Shown: positions 18,136 through 28,388 of the stretch, piece by piece
Position numbering within the stretch: the stretch's first letter is position 1
How the letters are laid out: every line of letters starts with the position of its first letter
Origin: Corynebacterium atrinae
Lineage (GTDB): Bacteria > Actinomycetota > Actinomycetes > Mycobacteriales > Mycobacteriaceae
Direction of reading: 5' to 3'
NCBI RefSeq assembly: GCF_030408455.1
Contig: NZ_CP046977.1
Coordinates: 1,736,001-1,800,000 of the forward strand
DNA: 64,000 nucleotides
Notes under the pieces: generated by a model
Databases searched by the model: none
The model's input: the letters and a program-made list of their open reading frames with translations, nothing else
What the model was told of the DNA's origin: nothing
Position numbers and translations under genes: made by a program

Positions 18136-18866
18136 GCATTGCTGGTTGGTTCATCCGTGACTACCGCCCGGCGTATCCCCCTTCGCTCACGTCGCCGACA
18201 CCGGAGTGGGTTGAGGCCGTCCCGGCGTTCCAGGTGCTCAAGAACGTGGGAAGGATCAACCTCGAACGGCCCTTCACCTTGTTCACGGGCGAAAACGGAG
18301 TGGGAAAGTCCACGCTTCTAGAAGGCATCGCCGTCTCCTGCGGATTTAACAGCGACGGCGGCGCCTATGGGGAACGGGTAGAAGAGCGGGTCAATCCCCT
18401 GCGCAATGCCGCTTATCCCACGATGGGGACCCGCGCCATGCAGGGCTACTTCCTGCGGGCAGAAACCCACTACAGCCTGGCGACGGAATTTGGCCGTAAT
18501 CACGATCGCGACCTCAATGCCATGTCACACGGGGAATCCGTCATGCACCTCGTGCAGGAGAAGTTCCACGGCAACGGCCTGTTCCTTCTCGATGAGCCCG
18601 AGTCGGGCCTGTCCTTCGTGCGGCAGATGACGTTGCTCGCGGAGCTGCACCAGATCGCCCAGGCGGGCGCGCAACTGATCATCGCGACGCACTCGCCCGT
18701 CCTGTTGTCCTTGCCGGGTGCCCGCATCTACGAGTTCACGGCTGACGGCGATGTCCTCCGCGGGATCGGCGTGGACCAAACCACGTCCTTCCGGGCGTTG
18801 CGAGACTTCTTCGCCGATCCCCACACCATTGCCGAGTTCATGGTGCAAGCGACGGAGACAGACTAG
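18132..18866 (+). CDS. AAA-type ATPase, second of a tandem pair
   Basis: A 244-residue paralogue of the preceding gene: Walker A GENGVGKST, signature MSHGESVMHLVQEKF, Walker B GLFLLDEPESGLS, and LIIATHSPVLLS. The N-terminus is longer and aromatic (WFIRDYRPAYPPSL). GAGGAGG lies just ahead of the ATG, which overlaps the first gene's stop as ATGA. Parallel motifs and similar ends (QEFASDPLGSAAF and RDFFADPHTIAEF) point to an old tandem duplication. The stop codon overlaps that of convergent ilvA by four bases. Confidence 0.75.
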   Translation: MSIAGWFIRDYRPAYPPSLTSPTPEWVEAVPAFQVLKNVGRINLERPFTLFTGENGVGKSTLLEGIAVSCGFNSDGGAYGERVEERVNPLRNAAYPTMGTRAMQGYFLRAETHYSLATEFGRNHDRDLNAMSHGESVMHLVQEKFHGNGLFLLDEPESGLSFVRQMTLLAELHQIAQAGAQLIIATHSPVLLSLPGARIYEFTADGDVLRGIGVDQTTSFRALRDFFADPHTIAEFMVQATETD

Positions 18867-20167
18867 AGGCTCACCAGGTACTCGTATTCGGGGGTCTCCG
18901 GGTGCAGCAGCTGGCATTCAATGCGCGAGGTGGACATCCGCTCCAGCAGTGGGTCCAAGTCGCTGGCTCGTCCGAGCTCGAGTCCCACGAGCGCCGCCCC
19001 GGTCTCGCGGTTGTTGCGCTTGAGGTACTCAAACAGCGTGATGTCATCGTCGGGGCCGAGAATGTCCGTGAGGAAGTGACGCAGCTGGCCGGGCTCCTGC
19101 GGGAAGTTGACGAGGAAGTAGTGCTTGAGGCCGCGGTGGACCAGCGAGCGTTCCATGATCTCGGCGTAGCGCAGGACGTCGTTATTGCCACCGGAGATGA
19201 TGCACACCACAACCGAATCCGGCGCCAGGTTCGTGTGGCGCAAACCGGTGACGGATAGGGCTCCGGCAGGCTCGGCGATGATGCCCTCGTTTTGGTACAG
19301 CTCCAACAACTCGGTGCACACCGAGCCCTCTGAAACATCAATGGTGTGGATTCGCCCCTGGTTGGCCTCGACGATGTGAAATGGCAGGTCGCCGATGCGC
19401 TTGACGGCGGCACCATCGATGAAGGGGTCAAGTTTGTCCAAAGTAACGGGTCCACCGGCGGCAAGGGCAGCCTGCAAGGAGGCCGCACCGGCAGGTTCCA
19501 CGCCGATGATGGCGGTCCTGGGAGCCATGTCGGCAAGGTAGCTGGCCACGCCTGACAGCAGGCCACCGCCACCGACGGGCACGAAAACCGAGTCGAGGGA
19601 CTTGCCCACCGACGTCAACTGGGTGAGGATTTCCGCGGCGACGGTGCCCTGCCCGATGACGGTATCTCGGGCGTCGAAAGGCTCAACGACGGTGGCGCCG
19701 CGCTCGGCGGCATCGGCATGCGCAGCGGCGGACGCCTCATCGAAGTTGTTCCCCGTGACGATGAGCTCCACCATGTCCCCACCGTGGACCATAATGCGAT
19801 CGCGCTTTTGCTTCGGGGTCTGGCTGGGAACGTAGATGCGTCCTCGGATACCCATTGTGCGACAGGCGTAGGCCACACCCTGGGCGTGATTGCCGGCCGA
19901 GGCCGCGACGATGCCCGCGGCGCGCTGTTCCTCGTTGAGGTTCGCCACCGCATAGTAGGCGCCGCGAATTTTATAGGAGCGCACGTCTTGCAGATCTTCT
20001 CTTTTGAGGTAGACCTCGACCCCGGTTTGTTCGGACAGGCGAGGGCAGTACTGCAGTGGCGTGGGGGCGATGACCGCCGAAATTCGGGCCTGAGCATGCT
20101 GAATGTCCGACGCGCGGACTGCGTCGAAAGTGTCAGGGGCCAGGGATACCGATGGGTTCTCGCTCAT
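18863..20167 (-). CDS. ilvA: Threonine dehydratase (biosynthetic)
   Basis: PLP enzyme converting threonine to 2-oxobutanoate, the first step to isoleucine. The 434-residue length matches the short corynebacterial form. Visible are REDLQDVRSYKIRGA with the PLP lysine (residue 66), SAGNHAQGVA, the phosphate-binding VPVGGGGLLSG and, C-terminally, one ACT-like regulatory domain (LKHYFLVNFPQEPGQLRHFL), where isoleucine and valine act in characterised homologues. TACACT eight bases before the ATG indicates a leaderless mRNA, so there is no room for leader-peptide attenuation. Confidence 0.95.
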   Translation of the reverse strand: MSENPSVSLAPDTFDAVRASDIQHAQARISAVIAPTPLQYCPRLSEQTGVEVYLKREDLQDVRSYKIRGAYYAVANLNEEQRAAGIVAASAGNHAQGVAYACRTMGIRGRIYVPSQTPKQKRDRIMVHGGDMVELIVTGNNFDEASAAAHADAAERGATVVEPFDARDTVIGQGTVAAEILTQLTSVGKSLDSVFVPVGGGGLLSGVASYLADMAPRTAIIGVEPAGAASLQAALAAGGPVTLDKLDPFIDGAAVKRIGDLPFHIVEANQGRIHTIDVSEGSVCTELLELYQNEGIIAEPAGALSVTGLRHTNLAPDSVVVCIISGGNNDVLRYAEIMERSLVHRGLKHYFLVNFPQEPGQLRHFLTDILGPDDDITLFEYLKRNNRETGAALVGLELGRASDLDPLLERMSTSRIECQLLHPETPEYEYLVSL

Positions 20168-20175
20168 GGGGAAAC

Positions 20176-20181
20176 AGTGTA
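20176..20181 (-). promoter_or_regulatory. ilvA -10 box (TACACT), leaderless
   Basis: TACACT eight bases upstream of the ilvA ATG on the minus strand. Confidence 0.5.
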
Positions 20182-20305
20182 GTCCGCCAAGTTCTCAGCG
20201 CTGAACAAGCAACTGAATTCTGCAGGGGGAAGATAATCTCACATGCAACTGCTATGTTTCATGGTGAATGTCTTCACGCCGTTAGGCCTCTTATTAGGAG
20301 AACCC

Positions 20306-20638
20306 ATGAACCGTCGTCGTCTGACCGTCGCACTCGTCGCAGCCACTGCCACCGGCCTCGCGCTCGTTACTCCCGTCCAGGCCGAAGATGGCTCGGGCTC
20401 CAGCCTGTCCTCCGACACTTCCCTCAGCAGCACCCCCGAGGATCTGCCCGAGGGTATTCCTCCGCTCATGGGCTCCGCCGTTGTCACCGGTGATGCCAAG
20501 CTCGTCCTCGACACCGTGCAGGCGATCTTGATGGTCGGCGCCCTCGTCACCAAGGTCGCCGCCTTCGCCACCCCGTTCATCCCCAACGGTGAGGCCATGC
20601 TGCGCAACGCGCTCCGCAGCATCGGCGTGCCGGTCTAG
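20306..20638 (+). CDS. Small secreted protein
   Basis: A 110-residue protein with a clear Sec signal peptide: MNRRR, a hydrophobic core of about 15 residues and TPVQA before the mature EDGSGSS. The mature part has a Ser/Thr/Pro-rich front and a hydrophobic helix (LVLDTVQAILMVGALVTKVA) followed by a short amphipathic end. Roughly 85 mature residues with one amphipathic stretch would suit an envelope or mycomembrane-associated protein, but I do not recognise the family. AGGAG precedes the ATG by five bases; the open frame upstream lacks a ribosome site. A strong terminator follows. Confidence 0.75.
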   Translation: MNRRRLTVALVAATATGLALVTPVQAEDGSGSSLSSDTSLSSTPEDLPEGIPPLMGSAVVTGDAKLVLDTVQAILMVGALVTKVAAFATPFIPNGEAMLRNALRSIGVPV

Positions 20639-20654
20639 TTCTCCACAACGGATT

Positions 20655-20686
20655 AAGGGGCTCACCGGCCGGTGAGCCCCTTTTTT
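20655..20686 (+). terminator. Intrinsic terminator
   Basis: GGGGCTCACCGG/CCGGTGAGCCCC palindrome followed by six T residues. It ends the secreted-protein transcript and, as AAGGGG precedes it, may also work for dnaE1 on the other strand. Confidence 0.85.
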
Positions 20687-20699
20687 GGCTGCATGGGTC

Positions 20700-23600
20700 T
20701 TAGCCTAGAATTCCCTGCCCCATCGTCGCCTTAAGGTCTCCCATCAATGATCCGGACCGTTCCACTCGCAGGTGCTCACCGAGGACCATCATCGTCGAGG
20801 AATCACCGTTGACGATCTTGAGATAGACATCAGATTCGCCCTTGTTGGATACCAACACCTGCTTGAGTTTGGTGATGTGCTCGATGGTGCACTGATCGGT
20901 GCGCAACGTCAGACGCAGCGGCAGGCCCGCCCCGTTGCCGGGCCCCAGCTCGGGGACCTTGAGGTCATCGCAGAACAATGACATGCGATCGTCCTTGATG
21001 GACACATGTGCCTTCGCCAGGATGATGTTGTCTTCAACGATCTGGGACGCTACCAGCGAGTAGACCTTGTTAAAGACGAGGAGTTCCACCTGCGCGCCAT
21101 GGTGGTCTTCCATGGTCACGATGGCCCACGGGGAGCCATCCTTTTTGGAGAAGCGGCGGTCCACACCCGAGATGATGCCACCGATGGTCACCTCGGCTCC
21201 GTGGCGGGCCTCCCCCGCCAGGATGGTGGTCAGGGCGGTGTCGGTTTGAGCCTCGAGCGCCTCTTCGAAACCGTCCAGCGGATGGCCTGAGACGTAGAGG
21301 CCGAGCATCTCACGTTCCAAAGCCAGCTCGTGCTTGCGGTCCCAATTCTCCTCTGGCACCTCGATGGCGAACACGCTCACGCCGCTGTCGTCCCCCTCCT
21401 CACCGCCGAAGCCAGCGAAAAGGTCGAATTGTCCCTTGTCCGCGGCCTTCTTGGTGGCCAGAACAGAGTCGACGGCATCCTCGTGGACGAGCATGAGGCC
21501 CTTTCGGGGATGCTCCAGGGAGTCGAAGGCGCCTCCCTTGATGAGCGATTCCGTGATGCGCTTGTTGCAGGGAAGCAAGTCGATCTTGTCGAGGTAATCA
21601 GAGAAGGAGGTAAACGACCCCTTTGCCCTGCGCGTTTCCACAATCGACGCCACGACCTCCTCGCCCACGTTGCGGATGGCCCCGAGGCCGAAGCGGATGT
21701 CCTCGCCGACGGCGACGAAGTCATTCTCCGACTGGTTGACGTCCGGGGGCAGGACTTTCAACCCCAAGTGCCGGCAGTCCGAGAGGTAGATGGCGGATTT
21801 GTCCTTCTTATCCGCGACAGAGGTCAGCAGGGCGGCCATGTATTCGGGGGCGTAGTGGGCCTTGAGGTAAGCGGTCCAGAAGGACACGAGGCCATAGCCT
21901 GCGGCGTGTGACTTGTTAAAAGCGTAGGAGGCGAAAGGCAAGATGGTGTCCCACAGTGCCTTGATTGGCTCAGCGCTGAAGCCGTTGGAGAGCATCCCGG
22001 CCTCAAACTTCGCGTACTCCTTCTCCAGCACCTCGGGTTTCTTCTTACCCATGGCTTTTCGGAAGCCATCGGCTTCACCGGCGGTGTAGTTGGCCACCCG
22101 GCGCGAGATCTCCATGATCTGCTCCTGGTAGACGATGAGGCCGTAGGTCTCGTCGAGGATGTCGCGCAGCGGTTCCTCGAGCTCGGGGTGGATGGGCACG
22201 ATGGGCTTGCGGCCGTTCTTGCGGTCGGCGTAGTCGAGGTGGGCGTTGACGCCCATGGGGCCGGGTCTGTAGAGCGCCAGGGAGGCGACGATGTCGTTGA
22301 AGCCGGTGGGCTTCATGCGTTTGAGCAGTTCCTGCATGCCGCCGGAGTCCAGCTGGAACACGCCGAGGGTTTCGCCCCGGCCGAGCAGCTCGTAGGTTTC
22401 CGTGTCCTCGATCGCCAGGGTTTCCAGGTCGAGGTCTTCGCCGCGGTTGGCTTTGATGTTGTCGAGGGCATCGCCAATGACGGTGAGGTTACGCAGACCG
22501 AGGAAGTCCATCTTGAGCAGGCCGATGGCCTCGCACGCCGGGTAATCCCAGCCGGTGATGAGCGCGCCGTCGTTGGCTCGCCGCCACATCGGGATGTGGT
22601 CGAGCAGCGGGACCGACGCCATGATCACGGCACAGGCGTGCACGCCCGCCTGGCGGACCACGCCTTCGAGGCCACGGGCGGTCTCGTAGATCTTCCGGAT
22701 ATCTGGGTCGGTTTCGATGAGCTGGCGGACCTCTCCGGCCTCGTTGAATCGCTCATGCGAGGAATCGGTGATGCCGGAAAGGGGGATGTCCTTGGCCATG
22801 ATCGGCGGCGGCAGGACCTTTGTAATGCGGTCGGCCATTTGGTAGCCGGGCTGTCCGAACTGCACGCGGGCGGAGTCTTTAAGCGCCTGCTTCGTTTTCA
22901 CCGTGCCGAAGGTGATCACCTGGGCGATCTTGTCCTCGCCCCAGCGTTCGGAGGCGTAGCGGATCATCTCACCGCGTCGGCGGTCATCGAAGTCGATATC
23001 GATATCGGGAGCAGACGGTCGCTCGGGGTTGAGGAATCGCTCGAACAGCAGACCATGTTCGATCGGGTCGATGTTAGTAATGGTCAAGGCGTAGGCGACG
23101 AGGGCACCTGCCGCGGAGCCACGGCCCGGGCCGACGCGAATGCCGATGGAGCGGGCGTGCTTGATGATCTCGGCGACGATGAGGAAGTAGGAGGGGTAGC
23201 CCTTCATGTCGATGACGTTGATCTCGAACTCAGCTCGTTCGATGTAGTCGGCGGGGATCTCGGCGCCGTGGAAACGCTCCCGCAATCCCTCCATCACCTC
23301 GTGGTGCAGCCACGTCGTCGGGGTGTGGCCGTCGGGGACATCCGCGACGGGCATGCGGTCGTGGGGGTGGGATTCCCAGATTTCGCTGTAGTCTTGCACC
23401 CTTTCCGCAATGAGCAGGGTGTTGTCGCATCCGTCGGGCACGATGTCGTCGAAAAGCTGTCTCATCTCCGAGGCTGGCTTGATGTAGTAGCCGGTGCCAT
23501 CGAATTTGAAGCGATCAGGGTCGTTGAGGGTCTTGCCGGTTTGGACGCACAGCATCGCCTCGTGTGCCTGGGCCTGGGATTCCAGGACATAGTGGCAGTC

Positions 23601-24266
23601 GTTGGTGACGAGGGCGGGTAGTTCGAGCTTGCGGCCGATCTCCAGGAGCTCGGAGCGCACGCGCTGCTCAATGTGCAATCCGTGATCCATGAGCTCGAGG
23701 AAGTAGTTGTCTTTGCCGTAAATGTCCTGCCACATGGCGGCGGCTTCCAAAGCCTGGTCGAACTGACCGAGGCGGAGGCGGGTTTGCACGTCGCCGGAAG
23801 GGCAACCGGTCGTGGCGATGATGCCGTCGGCATGCTCGGCGATGAGCTCCGCGTCCATGCGCGGCCACTTGCCCAACTGCCCCTCGTAGGACGCCATCGA
23901 GGACAGGTAAAACAGGTTCTTTAAGCCGGTGGCATTCTCGGCGAGCATCGTCTGGTGCAGATAGGCACCAGAGGCGGACACGTCATCGGATTTTTGGTGG
24001 GGCTCACCCCAGCGCACGCGAGTTTTGTTGAAGCGGCTCTCGGGCGCCAAGTAGGCCTCGATGCCAATGATCGGCTTGATCCCCGCGGCCGTCATTCGCT
24101 TGTAAAAGGCATCGGAGCCAAACATGTTGCCGTGGTCGGTCATACCGACGGCGGGCATGCCTTGGCGACCAACCTCCTCCGCCAGAAGGTCCACCTTGGC
24201 CATTCCGTCGAGCATCGAAAACTCGGTGTGGTTATGCAAGTGGACGAAGGAGGAGTTCTTTGCCAT
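20700..24266 (-). CDS. dnaE1: DNA polymerase III alpha subunit
   Basis: Replicative polymerase catalytic subunit, 1188 residues. The N-terminal PHP domain shows [15 protein letters not shown] and [10 protein letters not shown] with intact His/Asp residues, consistent with an active metal-dependent proofreading domain as known for actinobacterial DnaE1. The polymerase core has [14 protein letters not shown] around residue 420 and [17 protein letters not shown] helix-hairpin-helix region, OB fold ([20 protein letters not shown]) and C-terminal domain follow. TAGACT seven bases before the ATG indicates a leaderless mRNA. It is divergent from an EamA permease gene. Confidence 0.96.
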   Translation of the reverse strand: MAKNSSFVHLHNHTEFSMLDGMAKVDLLAEEVGRQGMPAVGMTDHGNMFGSDAFYKRMTAAGIKPIIGIEAYLAPESRFNKTRVRWGEPHQKSDDVSASGAYLHQTMLAENATGLKNLFYLSSMASYEGQLGKWPRMDAELIAEHADGIIATTGCPSGDVQTRLRLGQFDQALEAAAMWQDIYGKDNYFLELMDHGLHIEQRVRSELLEIGRKLELPALVTNDCHYVLESQAQAHEAMLCVQTGKTLNDPDRFKFDGTGYYIKPASEMRQLFDDIVPDGCDNTLLIAERVQDYSEIWESHPHDRMPVADVPDGHTPTTWLHHEVMEGLRERFHGAEIPADYIERAEFEINVIDMKGYPSYFLIVAEIIKHARSIGIRVGPGRGSAAGALVAYALTITNIDPIEHGLLFERFLNPERPSAPDIDIDFDDRRRGEMIRYASERWGEDKIAQVITFGTVKTKQALKDSARVQFGQPGYQMADRITKVLPPPIMAKDIPLSGITDSSHERFNEAGEVRQLIETDPDIRKIYETARGLEGVVRQAGVHACAVIMASVPLLDHIPMWRRANDGALITGWDYPACEAIGLLKMDFLGLRNLTVIGDALDNIKANRGEDLDLETLAIEDTETYELLGRGETLGVFQLDSGGMQELLKRMKPTGFNDIVASLALYRPGPMGVNAHLDYADRKNGRKPIVPIHPELEEPLRDILDETYGLIVYQEQIMEISRRVANYTAGEADGFRKAMGKKKPEVLEKEYAKFEAGMLSNGFSAEPIKALWDTILPFASYAFNKSHAAGYGLVSFWTAYLKAHYAPEYMAALLTSVADKKDKSAIYLSDCRHLGLKVLPPDVNQSENDFVAVGEDIRFGLGAIRNVGEEVVASIVETRRAKGSFTSFSDYLDKIDLLPCNKRITESLIKGGAFDSLEHPRKGLMLVHEDAVDSVLATKKAADKGQFDLFAGFGGEEGDDSGVSVFAIEVPEENWDRKHELALEREMLGLYVSGHPLDGFEEALEAQTDTALTTILAGEARHGAEVTIGGIISGVDRRFSKKDGSPWAIVTMEDHHGAQVELLVFNKVYSLVASQIVEDNIILAKAHVSIKDDRMSLFCDDLKVPELGPGNGAGLPLRLTLRTDQCTIEHITKLKQVLVSNKGESDVYLKIVNGDSSTMMVLGEHLRVERSGSLMGDLKATMGQGILG

Positions 24267-24273
24267 GCCGTGA

Positions 24274-24279
24274 AGTCTA
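24274..24279 (-). promoter_or_regulatory. dnaE1 -10 box (TAGACT), leaderless
   Basis: TAGACT seven bases before the dnaE1 start, back to back with the rarD-type promoter. Confidence 0.5.
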
Positions 24280-24322
24280 GCCAGTCTGGCAAGTCAAGGA
24301 AATTAGCTGAAGAAACGGCTAG

Positions 24323-24328
24323 TAGCAT
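24323..24328 (+). promoter_or_regulatory. -10 box (TAGCAT) of rarD-type gene, leaderless
   Basis: TAGCAT eight bases before the ATG at 24337. Confidence 0.5.
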
Positions 24329-24336
24329 GGCCTGAC

Positions 24337-25206
24337 ATGATCTACGGTCTGGTCGCTTACCTGCTGTGGGGCCTGTTCCCAGCATTTTTCCCCCTGCTGT
24401 TGCCGGCGGGACCCGTGGAGATTCTTGCCCACCGTATCGTGTGGACCGCCGTGATCATGACCGTGGTGCTCACCGCGCTCAAAGGCTGGGATGCCCTGCG
24501 CCGCGCTAGCCGCTCGACGTGGCTTCTCCTCGTCCTGGCGGGGTTGCTCATTTCCGTCAACTGGGGCATTTATGTCGTTGCGGTGAACTCCGATCACGTC
24601 GCCGATGCTGCCCTCGGATACTTCATCAATCCTCTGGTTTCGGTGCTGCTGGGCGTGGTCTTTCTGGGCGAGCGCCTCAGCCGACTCCAGACAGTCTCGG
24701 TGGCGATCGCAGCCGTAGGCGTGATCCAGTTGACCTTCCTCTCCGGCCAGGCACCCATCCTGGCACTCGGGTTGGCCTTCTCCTTTGGCTTCTATGGCTT
24801 GGTGAAGAAGCAGGTACAGGTGCCTCCCACGGCATCATTGACCGCCGAATCCCTGGTCATGGCGCCGCTAGCGATTGGCTACCTCGTGTGGCTCAGCGCC
24901 GTAGGGCGCAGCACGTTTGTGGGCGAAGGCCCCTCACACACCGCGCTGCTCATCATCTCCGGCGTGGTCACCACGGTGCCCTTGCTGCTGTTCGGCATGG
25001 CCTCCAAGCGCATCCCCCTGGCTACCCTCGGCATGATTCAGTACCTCACGCCGACGATGCAGATGCTGTGGGCCCTGTTTGTCACCCACGAGCTTTTGTC
25101 CACGGGCCGGTGGATCGGCTTCATCATCATTTGGTGTGCTGTTGCCATCTACCTCATCGACCTGGCGCGGAAAGCTCGACGCCGCTCAACCACCAGGCGG
25201 CCCTAG
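24337..25206 (+). CDS. rarD: RarD-type EamA permease
   Basis: A 289-residue inner-membrane protein with about ten hydrophobic helices in two EamA repeats. It starts MIYGLVAYLLWGLFPAFFPL and includes EILAHRIVW, VNWGIYVVAVN and ALGYFINPLVSVLLGVVFL, which mark the RarD subgroup of drug/metabolite transporters. The substrate is unknown. A basic tail ends the protein. The start is set by the leaderless promoter. The stop codon overlaps the convergent gene by the four bases CTAG. Confidence 0.85.
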   Translation: MIYGLVAYLLWGLFPAFFPLLLPAGPVEILAHRIVWTAVIMTVVLTALKGWDALRRASRSTWLLLVLAGLLISVNWGIYVVAVNSDHVADAALGYFINPLVSVLLGVVFLGERLSRLQTVSVAIAAVGVIQLTFLSGQAPILALGLAFSFGFYGLVKKQVQVPPTASLTAESLVMAPLAIGYLVWLSAVGRSTFVGEGPSHTALLIISGVVTTVPLLLFGMASKRIPLATLGMIQYLTPTMQMLWALFVTHELLSTGRWIGFIIIWCAVAIYLIDLARKARRRSTTRRP

Positions 25207-25778
25207 GACTGCGGGACGTCGACGGGTCGCACACCGAAGCGACCCCAAGACGCGTCGGCGGGAAGCACCTCCACGGTGGCGATGTTGGCGTGGGAAGCGA
25301 CCTCCCGCAGGGCGTCGCCGCTGTCGTAGACCACGACGGCGTCGAAACGCTCGGGAACCGGGACCTGGCCGACCCCGGAGAGCATTTGCGCGATGCGGCC
25401 AAGTTCGGTGTGGAAGACGGAGGCGCGGGAGGCGCCGTCGACAGGTTCCGGCAGGGGGAACGGCGAAGCCGAGGCGATGACCATGGCGTTGACGCGGCCC
25501 ACCGAACCGAGTGCAGTTTGTGCCTCTTCGGGCGTCAACGGATGGGTGAAAGTGACCAACGCGTAGGCGGGGTCGTGAGCCTCTGCCACGCTGTCGGCGG
25601 CGCGGGCGGCGTAGACCGAATAGGGCTCGGAGGCCTCCTTGCCCACGATGTCGCCGTTGGGGGCGAGTGGCTTGGATGTCGCATCATCAAAGAAGGCGAA
25701 GATGAGGGCCCCGACGAGAGCGATGATGGCAACGGCGCCGACGACGCGAGAAAGCAGGGTCGCGCGCTGCTCAGTCAT
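25203..25778 (-). CDS. Membrane-anchored extracytoplasmic protein
   Basis: A 191-residue protein with one N-terminal helix ([19 protein letters not shown], about residues 12-30) and a C-terminal domain of about 155 residues that should lie outside the membrane. No lipobox is present. The domain has no motif I recognise. Its ATG overlaps the rluD stop as ATGA, so it is co-translated with rluD and lspA on the minus strand. Confidence 0.7.
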   Translation of the reverse strand: MTEQRATLLSRVVGAVAIIALVGALIFAFFDDATSKPLAPNGDIVGKEASEPYSVYAARAADSVAEAHDPAYALVTFTHPLTPEEAQTALGSVGRVNAMVIASASPFPLPEPVDGASRASVFHTELGRIAQMLSGVGQVPVPERFDAVVVYDSGDALREVASHANIATVEVLPADASWGRFGVRPVDVPQS

Positions 25779-26701
25779 TCTTTCACTCGATCCAAGGCGA
25801 GGGCGAGGTCATCCGGGTAGGAGGCTTCGATCTCCATCCAGCGACCGTCGGCCGGGTGATGGAAACCGAGTCGCACGGCGTGGAGCCACTGGCGGCCAAG
25901 CCCCAGGCGCTCGGAGAGGTCGGGATTGGAGCCATACATCGGGTCGCCCACGCACGGGTGACCGATGGCGGACATGTGGACGCGGATCTGGTGGGTGCGG
26001 CCGGTTTCCAACTTCACCTCTAACAAGGTGGCCTCGCGGAACGCTTCGATCGTGTCGTAGTGGGTGATCGCATGTTTGCCCTCGGCGGTCACGGCGAAAC
26101 GCCAGCCGGAGGAGGGGTGACGGCCGATGGGGGCGTCGATCGTGCCGGTGAAAGGATCGGGGTGCCCCTGGACCAGGGCGTGGTAGGTCTTGTTCACGGT
26201 CCGGTCGCGGAAAGCTTGCTTGAGCACGGAGTATCCGCGTTCTGAGGCGGCGACAACCATGACGCCGGAGGTGCCCACGTCGAGCCTCTGCACGATGCCC
26301 TTGCGCTCCGGCGGGCCAGAGGTGGAGATGCGGAAACCGGCGGCCGCCAATCCACCGACGACCGTGGGGCCTTCCCACCCGACGGTGGGATGGGCGGCGA
26401 CCCCGACCGGCTTGTGCACGGCGATGAGATCGTCGTCGGAGTAGAGGATATCTAGACCCTCGACCAACTCCGCCCGAGGGGTGAGGTCGGCGACTTCGGG
26501 GAGGGTGACCTCCAGCCAGGTGTCGGCGGTGAGCCGATCGGACTTGCCGACGGGCGAGCCTTCGATAAGCACCTCCCCTGCCGTGGCGAGGTCGGCCGCG
26601 ACCGTGCGGGAGAGGCCCAGGAGCTTGGATAGGCCCGCATCGACGCGCATGCCAGCCAACCCCTCGGGGACGGGCAGGGTGCGGGTTTCGCGTTGGCTCA
26701 T
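25775..26701 (-). CDS. rluD: Ribosomal large subunit pseudouridine synthase, RluD family
   Basis: A 308-residue RNA pseudouridine synthase. It has an N-terminal S4 domain ([20 protein letters not shown] to [17 protein letters not shown]), then the catalytic domain with [17 protein letters not shown] (catalytic Asp 141), [10 protein letters not shown] and [13 protein letters not shown]. RluD enzymes modify uridines of helix 69 in 23S rRNA; RluC/RluA-type activity cannot be excluded. It overlaps lspA upstream and the membrane-protein gene downstream by ATGA. Confidence 0.9.
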   Translation of the reverse strand: MSQRETRTLPVPEGLAGMRVDAGLSKLLGLSRTVAADLATAGEVLIEGSPVGKSDRLTADTWLEVTLPEVADLTPRAELVEGLDILYSDDDLIAVHKPVGVAAHPTVGWEGPTVVGGLAAAGFRISTSGPPERKGIVQRLDVGTSGVMVVAASERGYSVLKQAFRDRTVNKTYHALVQGHPDPFTGTIDAPIGRHPSSGWRFAVTAEGKHAITHYDTIEAFREATLLEVKLETGRTHQIRVHMSAIGHPCVGDPMYGSNPDLSERLGLGRQWLHAVRLGFHHPADGRWMEIEASYPDDLALALDRVKE

Positions 26702-27243
26702 GCCTCGGCCTCCTCGGTTGGTGCGGGTTTGACGCGGCGTTCCTCCACAAACATCGCGACAACGAAAACCACAACGCCGACTGTAATGGAGGCATCCGCC
26801 AGGTTGAAGATGGCGAAGCGGCCGACGGAAATGTAATCCACGACGTGGCCGAACCAGAAGCCGGGATCTCGGAAGAGACGATCGAGGAGGTTACCCAGCG
26901 CGCCGCCGGCGATCATGGCCAGGCCCACGGCCTGCCACCGGTCGCGGATGCGGGGGGACACCACCGCGATCACCACTACAAAGGTGAGCTGGATGGTGGT
27001 AAACAGCCAGGTGGAGTTCTCCCCCATAGAAAACGCCGCCCCCGGGTTGAACAGCAGGTACAGCCGTAGCCAATCACCAATCACGGGGACGATGTCGCCC
27101 GGTTCCATCAGGTGCACCACCAGCGACTTGATCACCTGGTCGACGGCCGCCACCATGACGATGATGGCGGCCATGAGGGCCACATGTCGGGCGCGCGGCA
27201 CGGGTGCTGCGGAAGCTGCTGGCTGAGTCACGCTGACCATCAT
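26698..27243 (-). CDS. lspA: Lipoprotein signal peptidase
   Basis: Aspartic protease of the inner membrane that cleaves signal peptides of diacylglyceryl-modified prolipoproteins, such as those encoded in this window. The 181 residues include four hydrophobic helices and the two catalytic aspartates in [11 protein letters not shown] (Asp 121) and [11 protein letters not shown] (Asp 150); [11 protein letters not shown] is a further family motif. The exact start is uncertain: two adjacent ATGs and a nearby GTG are possible and none has a strong ribosome site. The gene leads the lspA-rluD unit. Confidence 0.93.
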   Translation of the reverse strand: MMVSVTQPAASAAPVPRARHVALMAAIIVMVAAVDQVIKSLVVHLMEPGDIVPVIGDWLRLYLLFNPGAAFSMGENSTWLFTTIQLTFVVVIAVVSPRIRDRWQAVGLAMIAGGALGNLLDRLFRDPGFWFGHVVDYISVGRFAIFNLADASITVGVVVFVVAMFVEERRVKPAPTEEAEA

Positions 27244-27287
27244 CCCCCACCCCGCCGCCTCAGGTCCACCCGTCCACCTGCATGGAG

Positions 27288-27293
27288 TAGCGT
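27288..27293 (+). promoter_or_regulatory. -10 box (TAGCGT) of lipoprotein gene, leaderless
   Basis: TAGCGT seven bases before the GTG at 27301. Confidence 0.45.
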
Positions 27294-27300
27294 GGACGAT

Positions 27301-28347
27301 GTGAATTTCTCCACGTCGCGCCGTTTCCCGCGTCCGATCCTCGCCGCTGCCTCCCTGGTAGCGTCAACGACCCTGCTGCTCAGCGCCTGCACGGCCGAGC
27401 AGGACTCCTCCCCTACGGTGGAGAACGCGGTCGGTCTGCCGGTGGATGCGAGTCGGGTGGTCGTGGAATCCCTCGGTGATCCGACGAACGATCCGGCGGG
27501 GGACACAGGCGCGCAGCAGGCACAAGTCATCGCCTTCCGCGACGCCACCCCCGAGGGCGAGGATGTTACTGACCACACCTTCAATGTGGAGGTGGCGGAG
27601 GGGTTCAACCAGTTCGCGATCACCCAGGACAAGCTCGATGTTAACGCTCCCGCCGGGGGTGATGTGCAGACCATGCGTCTGCCGCTGACCGGTGCCACCC
27701 GGGTCGCCGCCGAAGCAAACACCAACAATCAGGAGCGGGCCGCCACCCGGGATGTGTCGTTGGTCCTGGGGCAACCGTCGAACTCCAACCTGGAGCTGAC
27801 CGATGATGTTCGCTCCACCGAGGGCTTCCTCGTGGGTTGGCGCGCTGAGGATAACGGGGCCATGTCCACGGTGCGGCTAGCCGCCCCGCAGGATGCGACT
27901 GACAATGGCCGCGCCGTCACGGAGCAGGCCCTGCTCAAGCTGATGTCGCTGCCCGTCGAGTTCCCCACCGAGGAGATCTCCGAAGGCGCACGGTGGACTG
28001 TCGATTCCCGGGTCACGGGCGAATCCACCCTCCTGCAGACCACGACGTACACGGTGACGTCTATCCAGGGGGACACGGTCACCCTCGACGTGAAGGTGCA
28101 ACAACGCCCGGCGATCAGCTCACTGAGCATAGATGGTCTCCCCGGGGCGATGCAGATGACCGGGGAAACTCTCAACGTCCTGCACTCCAACACCACCAGC
28201 GAGGGCACGCTCACCGTCGACCTGACCAAGCCGCTGCCTATCGATGGCCGCGTCTCCTTCACCACCCGCGTCGTCTACGGCGGGCAGGATCCAACGATTA
28301 GGATCGTGCAGGATTCGACCACGTCCCTGGCCTTTACTGAAGGCTAG
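27301..28347 (+). CDS. Secreted lipoprotein of unknown function
   Basis: A 348-residue protein with a signal peptide ending in the lipobox LLSAC (Cys 30), so it should be anchored on the outer face of the membrane. The mature part is beta-rich, with no cysteine beyond the lipidated one and no enzyme motif. Its last half (from VEFPTEEISEGARWTVDSRV onward) reads like a repeated beta domain. The start is the GTG seven bases from a TAGCGT box; earlier in-frame codons lie across the divergent lspA gene. I do not recognise the family. Confidence 0.75.
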   Translation: MNFSTSRRFPRPILAAASLVASTTLLLSACTAEQDSSPTVENAVGLPVDASRVVVESLGDPTNDPAGDTGAQQAQVIAFRDATPEGEDVTDHTFNVEVAEGFNQFAITQDKLDVNAPAGGDVQTMRLPLTGATRVAAEANTNNQERAATRDVSLVLGQPSNSNLELTDDVRSTEGFLVGWRAEDNGAMSTVRLAAPQDATDNGRAVTEQALLKLMSLPVEFPTEEISEGARWTVDSRVTGESTLLQTTTYTVTSIQGDTVTLDVKVQQRPAISSLSIDGLPGAMQMTGETLNVLHSNTTSEGTLTVDLTKPLPIDGRVSFTTRVVYGGQDPTIRIVQDSTTSLAFTEG

Positions 28348-28360
28348 TTCTCCTGACTGA

Positions 28361-28366
28361 TATAGT
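28361..28366 (+). promoter_or_regulatory. -10 box (TATAGT) upstream of the ABC-F gene
   Basis: TATAGT seven bases before a mini-ORF ATG. RNA would start at or next to that ATG and run about 90 bases before the ABC-F start. Confidence 0.55.
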
Positions 28367-28373
28367 GACCCCC

Positions 28374-28388
28374 ATGATCCTTTGGTAA
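28374..28388 (+). CDS. Leaderless mini-ORF (Met-Ile-Leu-Trp)
   Basis: ATG ATC CTT TGG TAA, placed seven bases after a TATAGT box exactly as for leaderless genes in this window. It would be the first thing translated on the ABC-F mRNA. ABC-F antibiotic-resistance genes in other Gram-positive bacteria are often controlled by short leader peptides; a similar role here is inference. No classical attenuator hairpin with T-run is evident; CGGC/GCCG near 28437-28454 is a weak stem. Confidence 0.35.
   Translation: MILW

Noticed and set aside
20168..20305. Leader-peptide attenuator for ilvA
   Set aside because: The ilvA -10 box is eight bases from the ATG, leaving no leader.
22188..23621. 477-codon open frame antisense to dnaE1
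   Set aside because: Lies wholly inside the polymerase gene and shows no family motifs.
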